Assembly (NCBI RefSeq): GCF_014650455.1
Contig: NZ_BMUZ01000004.1
Span: 434,001 to 498,000, forward strand
Origin: Streptomyces xanthochromogenes
GTDB taxonomy: Bacteria; Actinomycetota; Actinomycetes; Streptomycetales; Streptomycetaceae
DNA length: 64,000 nucleotides
Reading direction: 5' to 3'
Under the pieces are notes generated by a model that did no database searches, was not told the DNA's origin, and saw only the letters and a program-made list of their open reading frames with translations. How positions within the stretch are numbered: position 1 is the first letter of the stretch; each line of letters starts with the position of its first letter. Below are positions 25,004 to 34,066 of this stretch, in pieces. A program made the position numbers and the translations under genes.

Positions 25004-26449
25004 TCAGAGGACCGGCACCGGGTAGGTCGGGTACTCGACCCCCGAGACGTGCTGGACGACCCGGATGACCTGGCAGGAGTAGCCGAACTCGTTGTCGTAC
25101 CAGAGGTAGAGGATCGCGTTGTCGCCGTCGACCTTGGTCGGGCCCGCGTCGATGATCGAGGCGTGGCGCGAGCCGATGAAGTCGCTGGAGACCGCGTCGG
25201 GCGCCGTGGTGAAGTCGATCTGGCGCCGCAGCGGCGAGGTCAGCGAGACGTCGCGGAGGTGGTCGAGGACCTCTTCGCGGGTGGTCTCGCGCCCGAGCCG
25301 CAGGCTGAGGATGGCGATCGAGACGTCCGGCACCGGCACCCGGATCGAGCTGCCGGTGATCGGCGCCTTCAGGTCCGGCAGCGCCTTGGCCACGGCGGAG
25401 GCGGCACCGGTCTCGGTGATGACCATGTTCAGCGGCGCGGAGCGGCCGCGGCGGTCCGAGCTGTGGTAATTGTCCAGCAGGTTCTGGTCGTTGGTGAACG
25501 AGTGGACGGTCTCCACGTGACCGCGCAGCACGCCGTACTCATCCGCCATCGCCTTCAGCGGCGGCACGATCGCGTTGGTGGTGCAGGACGCGCAGGACAG
25601 GATCTGCTCGTCCGGCTTGATCGTGTCGTGGTTGACGCCGTGCACGATGTTGGGCACGTCGCCCTTGCCGGGCGCGGTCAGGACGACCTTGTCGACACCG
25701 GGACGCAGGTGCTTGGAGAGGCCCTCGCGGTCGCGCCACTTGCCGGTGTTGTCGATGAGGATGGCGTTCTTGATCCCGTACGCCGTGTAGTCGACCTCCG
25801 ACGGGTCGCCCGCGTAGATCACCTTGATCTCGTTGCCGTTGGCGATGATCGTGCTGTTCGCCTCGTCGACGGTGATCGTGCCCTGGAACTGGCCGTGGAT
25901 GGAGTCACGGCGCAGCAGGGACGCGCGCTTGACGATGTCCTGCTCGCCGCCCTGGCGGACCACGATGGCCCGCAGGCGCAGCCCGTTGCCCGAGCCCGCC
26001 TTCTCGATGAGCAGTCGTGCGACGAGCCGCCCGATACGGCCGAAGCCGTAGAGGACGACGTCGCGCGGCTCACGGCACTCGATCTTGTTCTCACCGGTGG
26101 CGCCGATGACGGCGCCCGCGGTGAACTCCGCGACCGACAGACCGTGGTCGTCCGCCTTGTACATCGCGGCGAGCATGCCGATGTCGATCTGCGAGGGGCC
26201 CAGATCGAGGGTGGTCAGAGCCTGCAGGAAGGGCAGCGTCTCGGTGACCGAGAGCTCCTCGCCGGCTATCTGGCGGGCGAATCGGTGGGTCTTCAGAAGA
26301 CTGACCACCGACTTGTTCACCAAGGAGCGGCTGTGCAGCAGGACCGTGACGTCCCGCTCGCGGTGCAGCTTCCCGATGATGGGGATCATCGACTCCGCGA
26401 TCTCCTCGCGGTTCTTCCAGTTGGTGAACGAGTCGTCATTGACAGTCAC
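25004..26449 (-). CDS. gap: Glyceraldehyde-3-phosphate dehydrogenase, long form
   Basis: A 481-residue GAPDH, about 145 residues longer than classical enzymes (~335) because of an extra N-terminal region (residues 1-130: 'NWKNREEIAESMIPIIGKLHRERDVTVLLH...'). The NAD-binding 'VVLYGFGRIGRLVARLLIEKAG' follows. The catalytic 'ILSCASCTTNAIVPPLKAM' (Cys near residue 288) is intact, as are 'TGSSIRVPVPDVS' and 'LYLWYDNEFGYSCQV'. It catalyses glyceraldehyde 3-phosphate to 1,3-bisphosphoglycerate or the reverse. The long form occurs alongside a standard Gap in actinobacteria and may serve gluconeogenesis or differ in cofactor. GTG start; promoter at 26481-26511. Confidence 0.95.
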   Translation of the reverse strand: MTVNDDSFTNWKNREEIAESMIPIIGKLHRERDVTVLLHSRSLVNKSVVSLLKTHRFARQIAGEELSVTETLPFLQALTTLDLGPSQIDIGMLAAMYKADDHGLSVAEFTAGAVIGATGENKIECREPRDVVLYGFGRIGRLVARLLIEKAGSGNGLRLRAIVVRQGGEQDIVKRASLLRRDSIHGQFQGTITVDEANSTIIANGNEIKVIYAGDPSEVDYTAYGIKNAILIDNTGKWRDREGLSKHLRPGVDKVVLTAPGKGDVPNIVHGVNHDTIKPDEQILSCASCTTNAIVPPLKAMADEYGVLRGHVETVHSFTNDQNLLDNYHSSDRRGRSAPLNMVITETGAASAVAKALPDLKAPITGSSIRVPVPDVSIAILSLRLGRETTREEVLDHLRDVSLTSPLRRQIDFTTAPDAVSSDFIGSRHASIIDAGPTKVDGDNAILYLWYDNEFGYSCQVIRVVQHVSGVEYPTYPVPVL

Positions 26450-26480
26450 AGGTTCATCTTTCGAGCTAGGCGGCGCTCAT

Positions 26481-26511
26481 ATGCTAACCCCCTCCGATTT
26501 TGATCGTTCAA
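26481..26511 (-). promoter_or_regulatory. Promoter of the long-form gap gene
   Basis: On the minus strand, TTGAAC (26511-26506) and TAGCAT (26486-26481) are separated by 19 bases, in an AT-rich patch 32 bases before the GTG start. The -35 is a near match to TTGACA. The spacing is slightly long. Confidence 0.5.
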
Positions 26512-26548
26512 GTGGTGCCCGCCGCCTGCCCGCCGTCCTGCCGCCGCC

Positions 26549-28756
26549 TCAGCCGACGGACCAGCGCTGCAGTGCCGAGCCCGTGTCCGGCTGCTGGGTG
26601 ACGAGCGCCCCGTCGGCCGCGGACGCGGTGGTCAGCAGCAGCCCGCTGGACTGGGACCGGACGGTGTAGCCGCCACCGGAGGCCGCCGTGACGACCCAGT
26701 GCTGGTTGGCTCCGCCGGTGCAGGTCCACTGGATGACCTTGGCGCCGGCCGCCCCGGAGCTGCCGGACACGTCGGCGCACAGTTTCGACTCGCCGTTCGC
26801 GATCTGGTAGCTGCCGTCGGACTGCCGGGTGAACGTCCAGCTCTGATTGGGGCCGCTGTTCGGGCTCCAGGTGATGAGCTGGGTGCCCGGGGTCGTCGAG
26901 TGGCCGGGGTTGTCGAGGGCCTTGCCCGAGGCCGCCAGGGTGTGGCTGCCGTCGAGCGGGCCGCCCGGAGCCGAGCCGGTGGGGGTCAGGGTGAGCGTCT
27001 GCTCGGCCGCGCTGCGGGCGCCGCCGACCGCGCTGCCCGTGCTGTCGGTCCAGCTGCGGGTGGGGGTGGTCTCGGCGGAGCGGCCGGAGGCCGAGGACAT
27101 CCCGAGGACCAGACCGCTGTAGCGGTTGACCAGACGGTAGGAGCCGGTGGCGGTCACGGGGACGATGAACCACTGCTGGCCGACCGTGGGCCCGCCCGTC
27201 CCGGCGGCGGCGACCGTCGGCTTGGCACCCCAGGCACGCCCGGCCTTCGAGGTGGCCGGCACGCCGAGGAGCTGTCCGGTGGAGGCGTTGGCGATGCGGT
27301 ACGAGCCGTCGCCGTTCGCGGTGAACACCCAGGATTCCAGGGCCGATCCGGTGGGCGATGCACCCGAGGTGGTGGCCGCGCTCCCGGCGCTCTGGGCGAG
27401 GGCACGGCCGTCGCCGTTGGCGATCCGGTAGGCCCGGGTCACGTCCACCGGGGGCGCGGCGGGCGCCGAGGAACCGATCGTGACGTCCACGTACTCGCCG
27501 TCGGAGCCGCCCTGGCAGTCGATGGAGCAGTAGGAGCGGAAGGTCTTGCCGACGACGGTGGAGTTGGTGCGGTTCGCGCCGTCGAGGAACCAGCGGTACC
27601 ACGAGTTGTTGGTGTAGCCGCCGGTGTCGCCGATCAGGCGCCACTGCTGGCTCGCCAGGTCGTCGGTGGCGTAGAAGCGCTGCGGAGCCGTCCCGTTGAC
27701 GGCCTCGGGCTCGCCGATGTAGAGACCGAGATAGGCGTTGTAGGTGATGTTCATGACGAACAGCGGTGATTTGGATGGGAGTTGACCCGCCGCGATCTGC
27801 TGACTCACGGTGCCGGCGTTGGCGGGGCTGTAGTCGCCCGCAACGGGCGTGTACCCGCTGCCACTTGAGCCGTCCACGGGCACCATGTTGCTCTCCAGGC
27901 CGCCCACACCCGGCTGCGACCAGTGGCCGTCGTACCACTTCTGCCAGGAGCCCCTGGCCATCTTGGAGGAGATCGGCGCCCGTGCCACATGGGCGAGGCT
28001 GTCCTCCCAGTTGCCGCCCTTCGCGACGATCCGCGAGCCGTAGTAGACGTAGAAGTAGCCGGACGCGGGGTCGACGAACAGGCGCTGGTCGCCGTCGCCG
28101 TAGGAGTACGTCTCGTGTGGGAACTGCGCCGTGTCACCGCGTTTGGTGCTGTACGGCGAGGTGATGGCGTGGTCCTTGACGGTCCAGGTGCGGCCCTGGT
28201 CCTTGGACACCGCGTAGTCGATCGCGTCGAAGTGGATGCCGTCACCGAAGGGCGCCGGGGTGAACTCGTTGTGCACCAGCCCGTACCAGTCACCGGTGTC
28301 CGGGTCGACCCACATCCCGGACAGATCGCAGTAGTTCTTCTGCGAGTACCCCGCGTTGCCGACGGCGTACGTGGCCTCGACGCCGGTCGGGCTGTTGTTG
28401 CAGCGCCACGTGGTGTCGTTGTTCTTGTCGTTGGGGTTGGCCGGGTTCACCGCGTCGCTGATGGCGCTCGACCGGGTGGCGCTGTCCATGTCGGCGCCGG
28501 TGAAGAAGTCCCAGTACCGGGGGTCCTTCGCGCCGTACAGGGCGGCCGACTGCTGGAAGTAGAAGGTGCCGTCCTTGTCGACGTACGGCGAGGCGGGGGT
28601 GTCCGTCGGGTGCGTGTACGGCACCGGCGTTCCGACACCGATCGTGTACGTGGCGGCGGGGACGGCGACCGCCGCGGGGGGCGACACGGCGGCGGCCAGT
28701 GCCAGAGCCGCGGCGCCCACGGCCGCGGCGACTGCTCTGAAGGTGGGGGAGGACAC
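26549..28756 (-). CDS. Secreted protein with an unidentified, probably propeller-like domain and two ricin-type lectin domains
   Basis: A 735-residue extracellular protein. GTG 28756 has GAAGGAG upstream and gives a clear Sec signal ('FRAVAAAVGAAALALAAAVSP' to 'AVA'). Residues about 40-420 look like a beta-propeller hydrolase: 'YVDKDGTFYFQQSAALYGAKD', 'GMWVDPDTGDWYGLVHNEF', 'DAIDYAVSKDQGRTWTVKDH', 'FVDPASGYFYVYYGSR'. The rest holds two beta-trefoil ricin-type domains (about 450-600 and 610-735), with Q-x-W-type repeats such as 'NQSWTF', 'NQHWVV' and 'LQRWSV'. It probably binds and may cut a plant or microbial polysaccharide. The first domain matches no glycoside hydrolase family I can name. 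Confidence 0.85.
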   Translation of the reverse strand: MSSPTFRAVAAAVGAAALALAAAVSPPAAVAVPAATYTIGVGTPVPYTHPTDTPASPYVDKDGTFYFQQSAALYGAKDPRYWDFFTGADMDSATRSSAISDAVNPANPNDKNNDTTWRCNNSPTGVEATYAVGNAGYSQKNYCDLSGMWVDPDTGDWYGLVHNEFTPAPFGDGIHFDAIDYAVSKDQGRTWTVKDHAITSPYSTKRGDTAQFPHETYSYGDGDQRLFVDPASGYFYVYYGSRIVAKGGNWEDSLAHVARAPISSKMARGSWQKWYDGHWSQPGVGGLESNMVPVDGSSGSGYTPVAGDYSPANAGTVSQQIAAGQLPSKSPLFVMNITYNAYLGLYIGEPEAVNGTAPQRFYATDDLASQQWRLIGDTGGYTNNSWYRWFLDGANRTNSTVVGKTFRSYCSIDCQGGSDGEYVDVTIGSSAPAAPPVDVTRAYRIANGDGRALAQSAGSAATTSGASPTGSALESWVFTANGDGSYRIANASTGQLLGVPATSKAGRAWGAKPTVAAAGTGGPTVGQQWFIVPVTATGSYRLVNRYSGLVLGMSSASGRSAETTPTRSWTDSTGSAVGGARSAAEQTLTLTPTGSAPGGPLDGSHTLAASGKALDNPGHSTTPGTQLITWSPNSGPNQSWTFTRQSDGSYQIANGESKLCADVSGSSGAAGAKVIQWTCTGGANQHWVVTAASGGGYTVRSQSSGLLLTTASAADGALVTQQPDTGSALQRWSVG

Positions 28757-29150
28757 GGGCACTCCTTCGGGTGGAGCCCACGGGTGTGGGGGCGTGCACG
28801 GCGCTCGTCGGCACCCGGCCGACCGCGTGGTGGGCAGTCTGTGCACCCCGCGAGGCACCGTCCACGGACAACCGTCGGCCGGGCTTGGACTTTTGTGCCG
28901 TCCTCCGAGGACTGCCGCCGCGGAGCTGCCGCGCCGGGCCGGGCCGGTATCCCTCCGTGCGGTCGCGCATATGCCAGACGCATACCCGCACGACAGGGGT
29001 GGGAATGCGCCATCGAAAACTGACTCGGAGCCAATGAATAAGCGCGCCGCGGCACCCTTCCCCAATGGGCACGGAAGCAGATATTCCGGACGGTGAGTTT
29101 CGATATGCCTAAAGGATGAGTAAGGTGTGGGTCGCTGTCGGTGAACCTGC
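28757..29150. other. Divergent intergenic region
   Basis: 394 bases between the secreted lectin protein and the gene at 29151. The part from about 29010 to 29130 is AT-rich for this genome and likely carries the rightward promoter; TTCGAT and TAAGGT, about 16 bases apart near 29099-29127, are candidate elements. GCATATGC at 28965-28972 is a small palindrome. No small gene is convincing. Confidence 0.4.
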
Positions 29151-30191
29151 GTGACCGCTCAGGCTCCGGCGGAATTCAGCATGGCTGGAATTCGTAGGGC
29201 GCAGGGTGTGGTCTGCGGGGACGGGGAGAGGATCGTGGCTGCCGGCTCGTTCGAGGGACACTACGTGTGGCATCCGGCGGCCGACGATCGCGAGCTGGCG
29301 CGGGCGTGCACGGACGTGCGCGCCGGACGATACCTGGGTGCGCACAACGTCCTCCAAGAGGCGCGCGGCAACTGGGAGTTGAGGGCCCATCGCTCCCTGG
29401 TGCTCGCGTCGGAGGCGGCCGACTCCGACCTCGCGGAACGCTGGATGGCGGAGGAACCCGGCCCGGAGGCGGCCCTGTTGGGGGCGCGGGTGGCGATGAT
29501 CCGCGCGCTGCGGATGGCGGACGCGGGCGACTCGCGGGCCGACGCCCTCCTGCGCATAGCACAGGCGGCCTGCGTGCGGGCGGCCCGACTGCTGCCCACC
29601 GATCCCACCCCGTGGGTGGCCCAACTCGCCCTGGCCCGTATCGATGGGCCCCGCGACCCCGCCCCCCGGGGGCTCCTGACCGCGCCCGCCGGCCCCTGGC
29701 AGATGTTCTCGCACGTGCTGCGGCTCGACCCCTGGCACCGCGAGGCCCACCACCGCTTTCTGGCCTGCTTCTTCACCCGGTACGGCGGTTCGGCGAGCGC
29801 GCGGTGGGACGTCGCCTCCTTCCTCAGCCACCGGGCACCCGCGACCTCCGCGCTGCGGCTGCTTCCGCTGGTCGCGCTCGTCGAGGACTACGATCCGAAG
29901 GCACTGCTCGCGGATCACACCTGGCAGCAGCCGCAATGGGCCACGACCACCCTCGGCATTTACCACAACTGGTTTCCCCAGGCGGCGAGTTACCCCTTCA
30001 CACCGGTCCTCGATCTCGCCTATCTGGCGCACGCCCTGTTCATGGCGAAGCGCGAATTCGAAGCACGGGAAGTCCTCACGGCCATGGGCCCCTACGCCTC
30101 GCGCATGCCCTGGAGCGTGTTCGGCGATCCCGGGGAACAGCTGACCAGGGCCCGGCGCTCCTGCGGCCTCCCGACCCCCGCACCGGCCTGA
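29151..30191 (+). CDS. Conserved hypothetical protein, alpha-helical repeat-like
   Basis: A 346-residue soluble protein, rich in Ala, Arg and Trp, with paired helices that suggest a TPR-like solenoid ('RACTDVRAGRYLGAHNVLQEARGNWELRAHRSLVLASEAAD', 'AQAACVRAARLLPTDPTPWVAQLALARIDG', 'MFSHVLRLDPWHREAHHRFLACFFTRYGG'). I know of no assigned function. The start could be GTG 29151 or ATG 29181; neither has a strong ribosome-binding site. It lies 71 bases before an amino-acid permease in the same direction. Confidence 0.75.
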   Translation: MTAQAPAEFSMAGIRRAQGVVCGDGERIVAAGSFEGHYVWHPAADDRELARACTDVRAGRYLGAHNVLQEARGNWELRAHRSLVLASEAADSDLAERWMAEEPGPEAALLGARVAMIRALRMADAGDSRADALLRIAQAACVRAARLLPTDPTPWVAQLALARIDGPRDPAPRGLLTAPAGPWQMFSHVLRLDPWHREAHHRFLACFFTRYGGSASARWDVASFLSHRAPATSALRLLPLVALVEDYDPKALLADHTWQQPQWATTTLGIYHNWFPQAASYPFTPVLDLAYLAHALFMAKREFEAREVLTAMGPYASRMPWSVFGDPGEQLTRARRSCGLPTPAPA

Positions 30192-30262
30192 CCACCACCG
30201 GGCGACAACGGCCCGGCCGCGAGACCCACGCGTCTTTTCATCCCCGAGGAAAGGTTGCCACT

Positions 30263-31801
30263 GTGTCCGAGCAGAAGTCCCGCACCCGCCCACCCGGCCA
30301 AGCCAGAGAAACATCCGTGGCACTGGACGACGACGCCACTCTGCATGCGATGGGATATCCGCGGAAACTTACCCGGAGATTCCATGCCTTCGACAATTTC
30401 GCCATATCCTTCACCATCATCAACATAATCTCCGGAATTTTCTCCGCATTCGGTTTCGGAATGGGTGCCGGTGGCCCCCGGATTCTTGTCTTCGGCTGGA
30501 TCGGCGTCTCCGTCATGGTGCTGTTCGTGGGCGCCGCGATGGGTGAAATCGCCTCCGCCTACCCCACCAGCGGCGCCCTGTACTTCTCCGCGGGGAAGCT
30601 CGCCAAGCGACACCGCGGCGCCTGGTCCTGGTACACGGGATGGCTCAACTTCGTCGGCCAGGTCGGCGGCACGGCCGCGACCAACTACGCCGCCGCCACC
30701 TTCATCCAGGCGTTCATCACCATGCAGTGGCCCTCCTACGAGGGCACGCCGCAGGAGACCGTCGGCATCGCCACGGCGATCCTGTTGCTCCAGGCGCTCG
30801 CCAACACCTACACCGTGCAACTGGTCGCCGTGGTGAACCGGATCTCCGTGTGGTGGCTCCTGATCGGCATGGTGGTGATCGTCGTCGCGCTCACCGTGAA
30901 GCCCGCCTCGCACCAGCCGGTCTCGTTCGCGACGCACTTCGTCAACAGCACCGGCTTCGACAACGGCCTGTACGCCGCGATGCTCGGACTGCTCGTCACG
31001 AGCTGGACGTTCACCGGCTTCGACGGCAGTTTCCACATGTCCGAGGAGACGGTCCAGGCCACCGTCAACACGCCCAAGGGCATCATGCGCGCGATCATCT
31101 ACTCGGCCCTCGCCGGGCTCGTCCTGATGCTCGCCCTGGTGTACGCGATCCGGGACTACGCGGCCGAGATCGGCGCGGCCGCGCCCCCCGTGCAGATCCT
31201 CGTCGACGCGCTCGGCATGGGCACCGCCAAGCTGCTCCTGCTGATCGTGATCGGTGCCATGCTCTTCTGCGGCCTGGCCAACATGACCAGCAACACCCGC
31301 CAGATCTTCGCCTTCTCGCGCGACGGCGCGATGCCCGGCTCGCGCTGGTGGCACTCGGTCTCGCTGCGCACCCGTACGCCCGTGAAGGCCGTGTGGCTCG
31401 CCGCGGCCTGTGCGCTCGTGCTGATCATTCCGGGCTGGTGGTCGCACACCGCCTTCACCGCCATCGTCAGCGTCAACGTGGTGGGCCTGTACCTGGCGTA
31501 CGGCGTGCCCATCTTCCTGCGGCTGCGGCTGAACGACTTCCAGCCCGGCCCGTGGAACCTGGGCCGCTGGGGCAGGCCGGTCGCGGCGATCGCCGTGATC
31601 TGGATCGTGCTCAGCAGCGTGCTGTTCATGCTGCCGCAGGTCTCCCCCATCACCGTCGACTCGTTCAACTACGCGCCGATCGCGCTGGGCGTGGTGCTGC
31701 TCATCGCCACCGTCTGGTGGTTCGCGACCGCTCGGCGCCGCTTCCAGGGGCCGGTCAGCTACGGCAGCCCCGACGAGGTGGCCGCGATGGACCTCATCTG
31801 A
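30263..31801 (+). CDS. APC-family amino-acid permease
   Basis: A 512-residue membrane transporter with about 12 helices, of the amino acid-polyamine-organocation superfamily (GABA permease/choline-type branch). Features are 'FDNFAISFTIINIISGIFSAFGFGM' in helix 1, 'GEIASAYPTSGALYFSAGKLA' after helix 2, 'TFTGFDGSFHMSEETVQATVNTPKGIMRAIIYSA' and 'CGLANMTSNTRQIFAFSRDGAMPGS'. It imports an amino acid or an amine by proton symport; the substrate is not readable. GTG start with GAGGAAAGG upstream. The first ~100 bases of the gene are less GC-rich than the rest. Confidence 0.94.
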   Translation: MSEQKSRTRPPGQARETSVALDDDATLHAMGYPRKLTRRFHAFDNFAISFTIINIISGIFSAFGFGMGAGGPRILVFGWIGVSVMVLFVGAAMGEIASAYPTSGALYFSAGKLAKRHRGAWSWYTGWLNFVGQVGGTAATNYAAATFIQAFITMQWPSYEGTPQETVGIATAILLLQALANTYTVQLVAVVNRISVWWLLIGMVVIVVALTVKPASHQPVSFATHFVNSTGFDNGLYAAMLGLLVTSWTFTGFDGSFHMSEETVQATVNTPKGIMRAIIYSALAGLVLMLALVYAIRDYAAEIGAAAPPVQILVDALGMGTAKLLLLIVIGAMLFCGLANMTSNTRQIFAFSRDGAMPGSRWWHSVSLRTRTPVKAVWLAAACALVLIIPGWWSHTAFTAIVSVNVVGLYLAYGVPIFLRLRLNDFQPGPWNLGRWGRPVAAIAVIWIVLSSVLFMLPQVSPITVDSFNYAPIALGVVLLIATVWWFATARRRFQGPVSYGSPDEVAAMDLI

Positions 31802-31907
31802 CGCCTTGCAACCCGCCCGCAACCCCGGGCATGGTGAGCTGAGGCTGCCTGACCGTGCGGCACGGCCCGTCCTGGGCCGCCGCGCGGACAGGAGGAGCGA
31901 GGGAGAG

Positions 31908-32327
31908 ATGACGCCCGCTGACCGCCCGGACCCGGCCGGACCTCGGACGGCCGAAGTCGGTGAGGCCGCCGGCCCCGTTGAACCCGTCGGACCCGTTGAA
32001 CTCACGCCCACGGCAGGCGAGTTGCTGCGGAAGCTGCACGCGGCCCACGGCCCTCTGATGTTCCATCAGTCGGGCGGCTGCTGCGACGGCAGCGCTCCCA
32101 TGTGCTACCCGGCGGGTGAGTTCCGCACCGGCGGTTCCGACGTTCTGCTGGCGTCCCTCGCGGTGGCCGGCGTCGAGGAGCCCGTGCCGTTCTGGATGTC
32201 GACGAGTCAGTACGAGCTGTGGCGGCACACCCGGCTGATCGTCGACGTGGTGGAGGGCCGCGGCAGCGGGTTCTCCCTGGAAGCGCCGGAGGGGGTGCGG
32301 TTCCTCATCCGGTCGCGCCTGATCTGA
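31908..32327 (+). CDS. DUF779-family protein
   Basis: A 139-residue protein. After a variable Pro-rich leader the conserved DUF779 core begins ('LTPTAGELLRKLHAAHGPLMFHQSGGCCDGSAPMCYPAGEF', then 'PFWMSTSQYELWRHTRLIVDVVEGRG'). Its Cys-Cys-Asp motif and later Cys suggest metal or redox chemistry. In many bacteria the gene sits beside an NAD aldehyde dehydrogenase, but none is adjacent here; the closest neighbour is the permease upstream. Strong AGGAGG region before the ATG. Confidence 0.9.
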   Translation: MTPADRPDPAGPRTAEVGEAAGPVEPVGPVELTPTAGELLRKLHAAHGPLMFHQSGGCCDGSAPMCYPAGEFRTGGSDVLLASLAVAGVEEPVPFWMSTSQYELWRHTRLIVDVVEGRGSGFSLEAPEGVRFLIRSRLI

Positions 32328-32346
32328 ACCCGCCGCCGCCCGCTCG

Positions 32347-33918
32347 TCAGCCCCGGTCGCGCACGGCCACGATGCCGTTGAACACGCCGATGTAGGCGGT
32401 GCCGTCCGGCCCGATGGTGATCGGGGCCCAGTTGTTGTCGTAGGCGGGGCCGGTGCCGGTGAGCTTCTTCCAGCGAACGGCTCCGGTCCGGAAGTCGACG
32501 GCGGTCAGGTACCAGGCGTCGATGCCGAGCGCGTTGGGCTCCTTCTCGTAGAAGTACACGAGCCCGTTGGCGGTGGACAGCTTCGGCACCACGGAGGGCG
32601 AGCGGACCGCGCTCTGCCACACCGTGTCGCAGCCGCTGCCGTCCGCGCGCACGTCGATCCGGGTGGCACCGCCGACGACGCTGCGGCCGAAGGTGAGCGA
32701 AGTCAGGTTCTCGTAGCCGTAGTTGTTCTCCACCACGAGGCTGTTGCCCCAGCTGATGAGGGAGTTGTCGGTGGTCGACCGCCCGGAGCCGAAGACGGGA
32801 ATCCGGCACACCTCGCGCTGCCCGTCCGGCACGTCGTTGCCACGCCGGTAGACGACGACGTTCATCCGGTCGTCGGCGTTGTCGGTGATCGCCGCATAGC
32901 CGTCGCCGAACAGATCGGGTGTGGTGCCCGAACCCTGGTTCACGGAGCCGGGCTTGGTGCCGGTCCCCCGGTCATAGGTCTGGCGCCACTGCACGACGGG
33001 GGTGCCGTCGGCGGCGGCCCGGAAGCTGTAGAGGGCGTGGTCGGAGACGATGGACACGCCGTCCTCGGCCACCGAGAAGGAGTTCTGGATCTCCTCGCCG
33101 GCCAGCCGGACGGAGCGGACGGCCCCGGTGGCCGGGTCGACCGTGCCGACGCGGCCGAGCCGGGTCACCCACCAGATGCGCCCCTGCCAGTCGGGCATCA
33201 CGGACGTCACCGGGTCGCAGGTGCCGGTGGGGAAGAGGTTGGTCCAGCTGACGCAGTCGTGCGGCACCACGCCGCCGAGATCCCAGTCGTCGTCGACCGC
33301 GAAGGCCCAACTGCCGTCCGCCGCCTGGCTGTGGGCGATCCGAAGGATGTGGTGGCGGGAGTCGGCGAGGACCACCCGGTCCTGGTTGTCGAGGTAGAAG
33401 TAGGCGCCGCCCGAGGTGTCCTTGAAGATCTTCTCGAAGTCGAGCCGGGTGATGGCCTCGACGGTGGAGGAGCGCTGCGGCAGCTGGTACTCGGCGAGGG
33501 TGGCCAGGCTGTGCGGGTCCAGGAGCTTCAGCTTGAAGCCCTGGAAGGTGCCGCAGACGGTGAGGAGCCGGCCCGCCGCGTCGAAGGTGGCGGTCGCGCA
33601 CTCGCCGCCCAGCGGTGCGATCTGCTCGCTGGTGACCTGGGGGTCGCGGCCGAGCGGCCCGGAGTAGGGGTGGGTCCCGCTCCCCCAGGAGTCGCCGTGC
33701 ATCCCGTTGCGGCCGTTGGCCGCCATGAACGGGTTCTGGGCGGGGGCCGGGGCGGGGACCGGCTGCGCGGTCGCGGGGGCGCCCTCGTACGGGCTGACCA
33801 GGCGGTGTCCGGGCGCCTTCGGTATCTCGGCGGCCAGGGCCCCGGCCGGGCCCACGAGGGTGCTCGCGCAGAAGGCGAGCGTCAGGGCCAGTGCGCGGGC
33901 GAGCGCTCTGCGGGACAT
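32347..33918 (-). CDS. Secreted propeller-like protein of unknown function
   Basis: A 523-residue exported protein with a Sec signal peptide ('RRALARALALTLAFCASTLVGPAGALA', cleavage after A-L-A). The mature part has short repeated beta motifs of a propeller: 'ATFDAAGRLLTVCGT', 'DWQGRIWWVTRLGRVGTVDPATGAVRSV', 'GDGYAAITDN', 'TAVDFRTGAVRWKKLTGTG' and 'ITIGPDGTAYIGVFNGIVAVRD'. These resemble PQQ-dehydrogenase or Kelch-like blades, but no cofactor motif is certain. Several Cys pairs fit extracellular disulphides. AAGGAG precedes the ATG. Convergent with the DUF779 gene (19 bases). Confidence 0.8.
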   Translation of the reverse strand: MSRRALARALALTLAFCASTLVGPAGALAAEIPKAPGHRLVSPYEGAPATAQPVPAPAPAQNPFMAANGRNGMHGDSWGSGTHPYSGPLGRDPQVTSEQIAPLGGECATATFDAAGRLLTVCGTFQGFKLKLLDPHSLATLAEYQLPQRSSTVEAITRLDFEKIFKDTSGGAYFYLDNQDRVVLADSRHHILRIAHSQAADGSWAFAVDDDWDLGGVVPHDCVSWTNLFPTGTCDPVTSVMPDWQGRIWWVTRLGRVGTVDPATGAVRSVRLAGEEIQNSFSVAEDGVSIVSDHALYSFRAAADGTPVVQWRQTYDRGTGTKPGSVNQGSGTTPDLFGDGYAAITDNADDRMNVVVYRRGNDVPDGQREVCRIPVFGSGRSTTDNSLISWGNSLVVENNYGYENLTSLTFGRSVVGGATRIDVRADGSGCDTVWQSAVRSPSVVPKLSTANGLVYFYEKEPNALGIDAWYLTAVDFRTGAVRWKKLTGTGPAYDNNWAPITIGPDGTAYIGVFNGIVAVRDRG

Positions 33919-34066
33919 GCGGCTCCTTGGGGTGCGTACCTACGACGGTCGTCGCGCCGCCACCGGACGTTAGGGGCCGCCGCGTGAAGTGTCCATGGAA
34001 GGTGAGGCTGTTTCATGTTTGCTTCACGTGTACGCAACACGACTTCGCCGAGGCCCAGTTGAGCCT

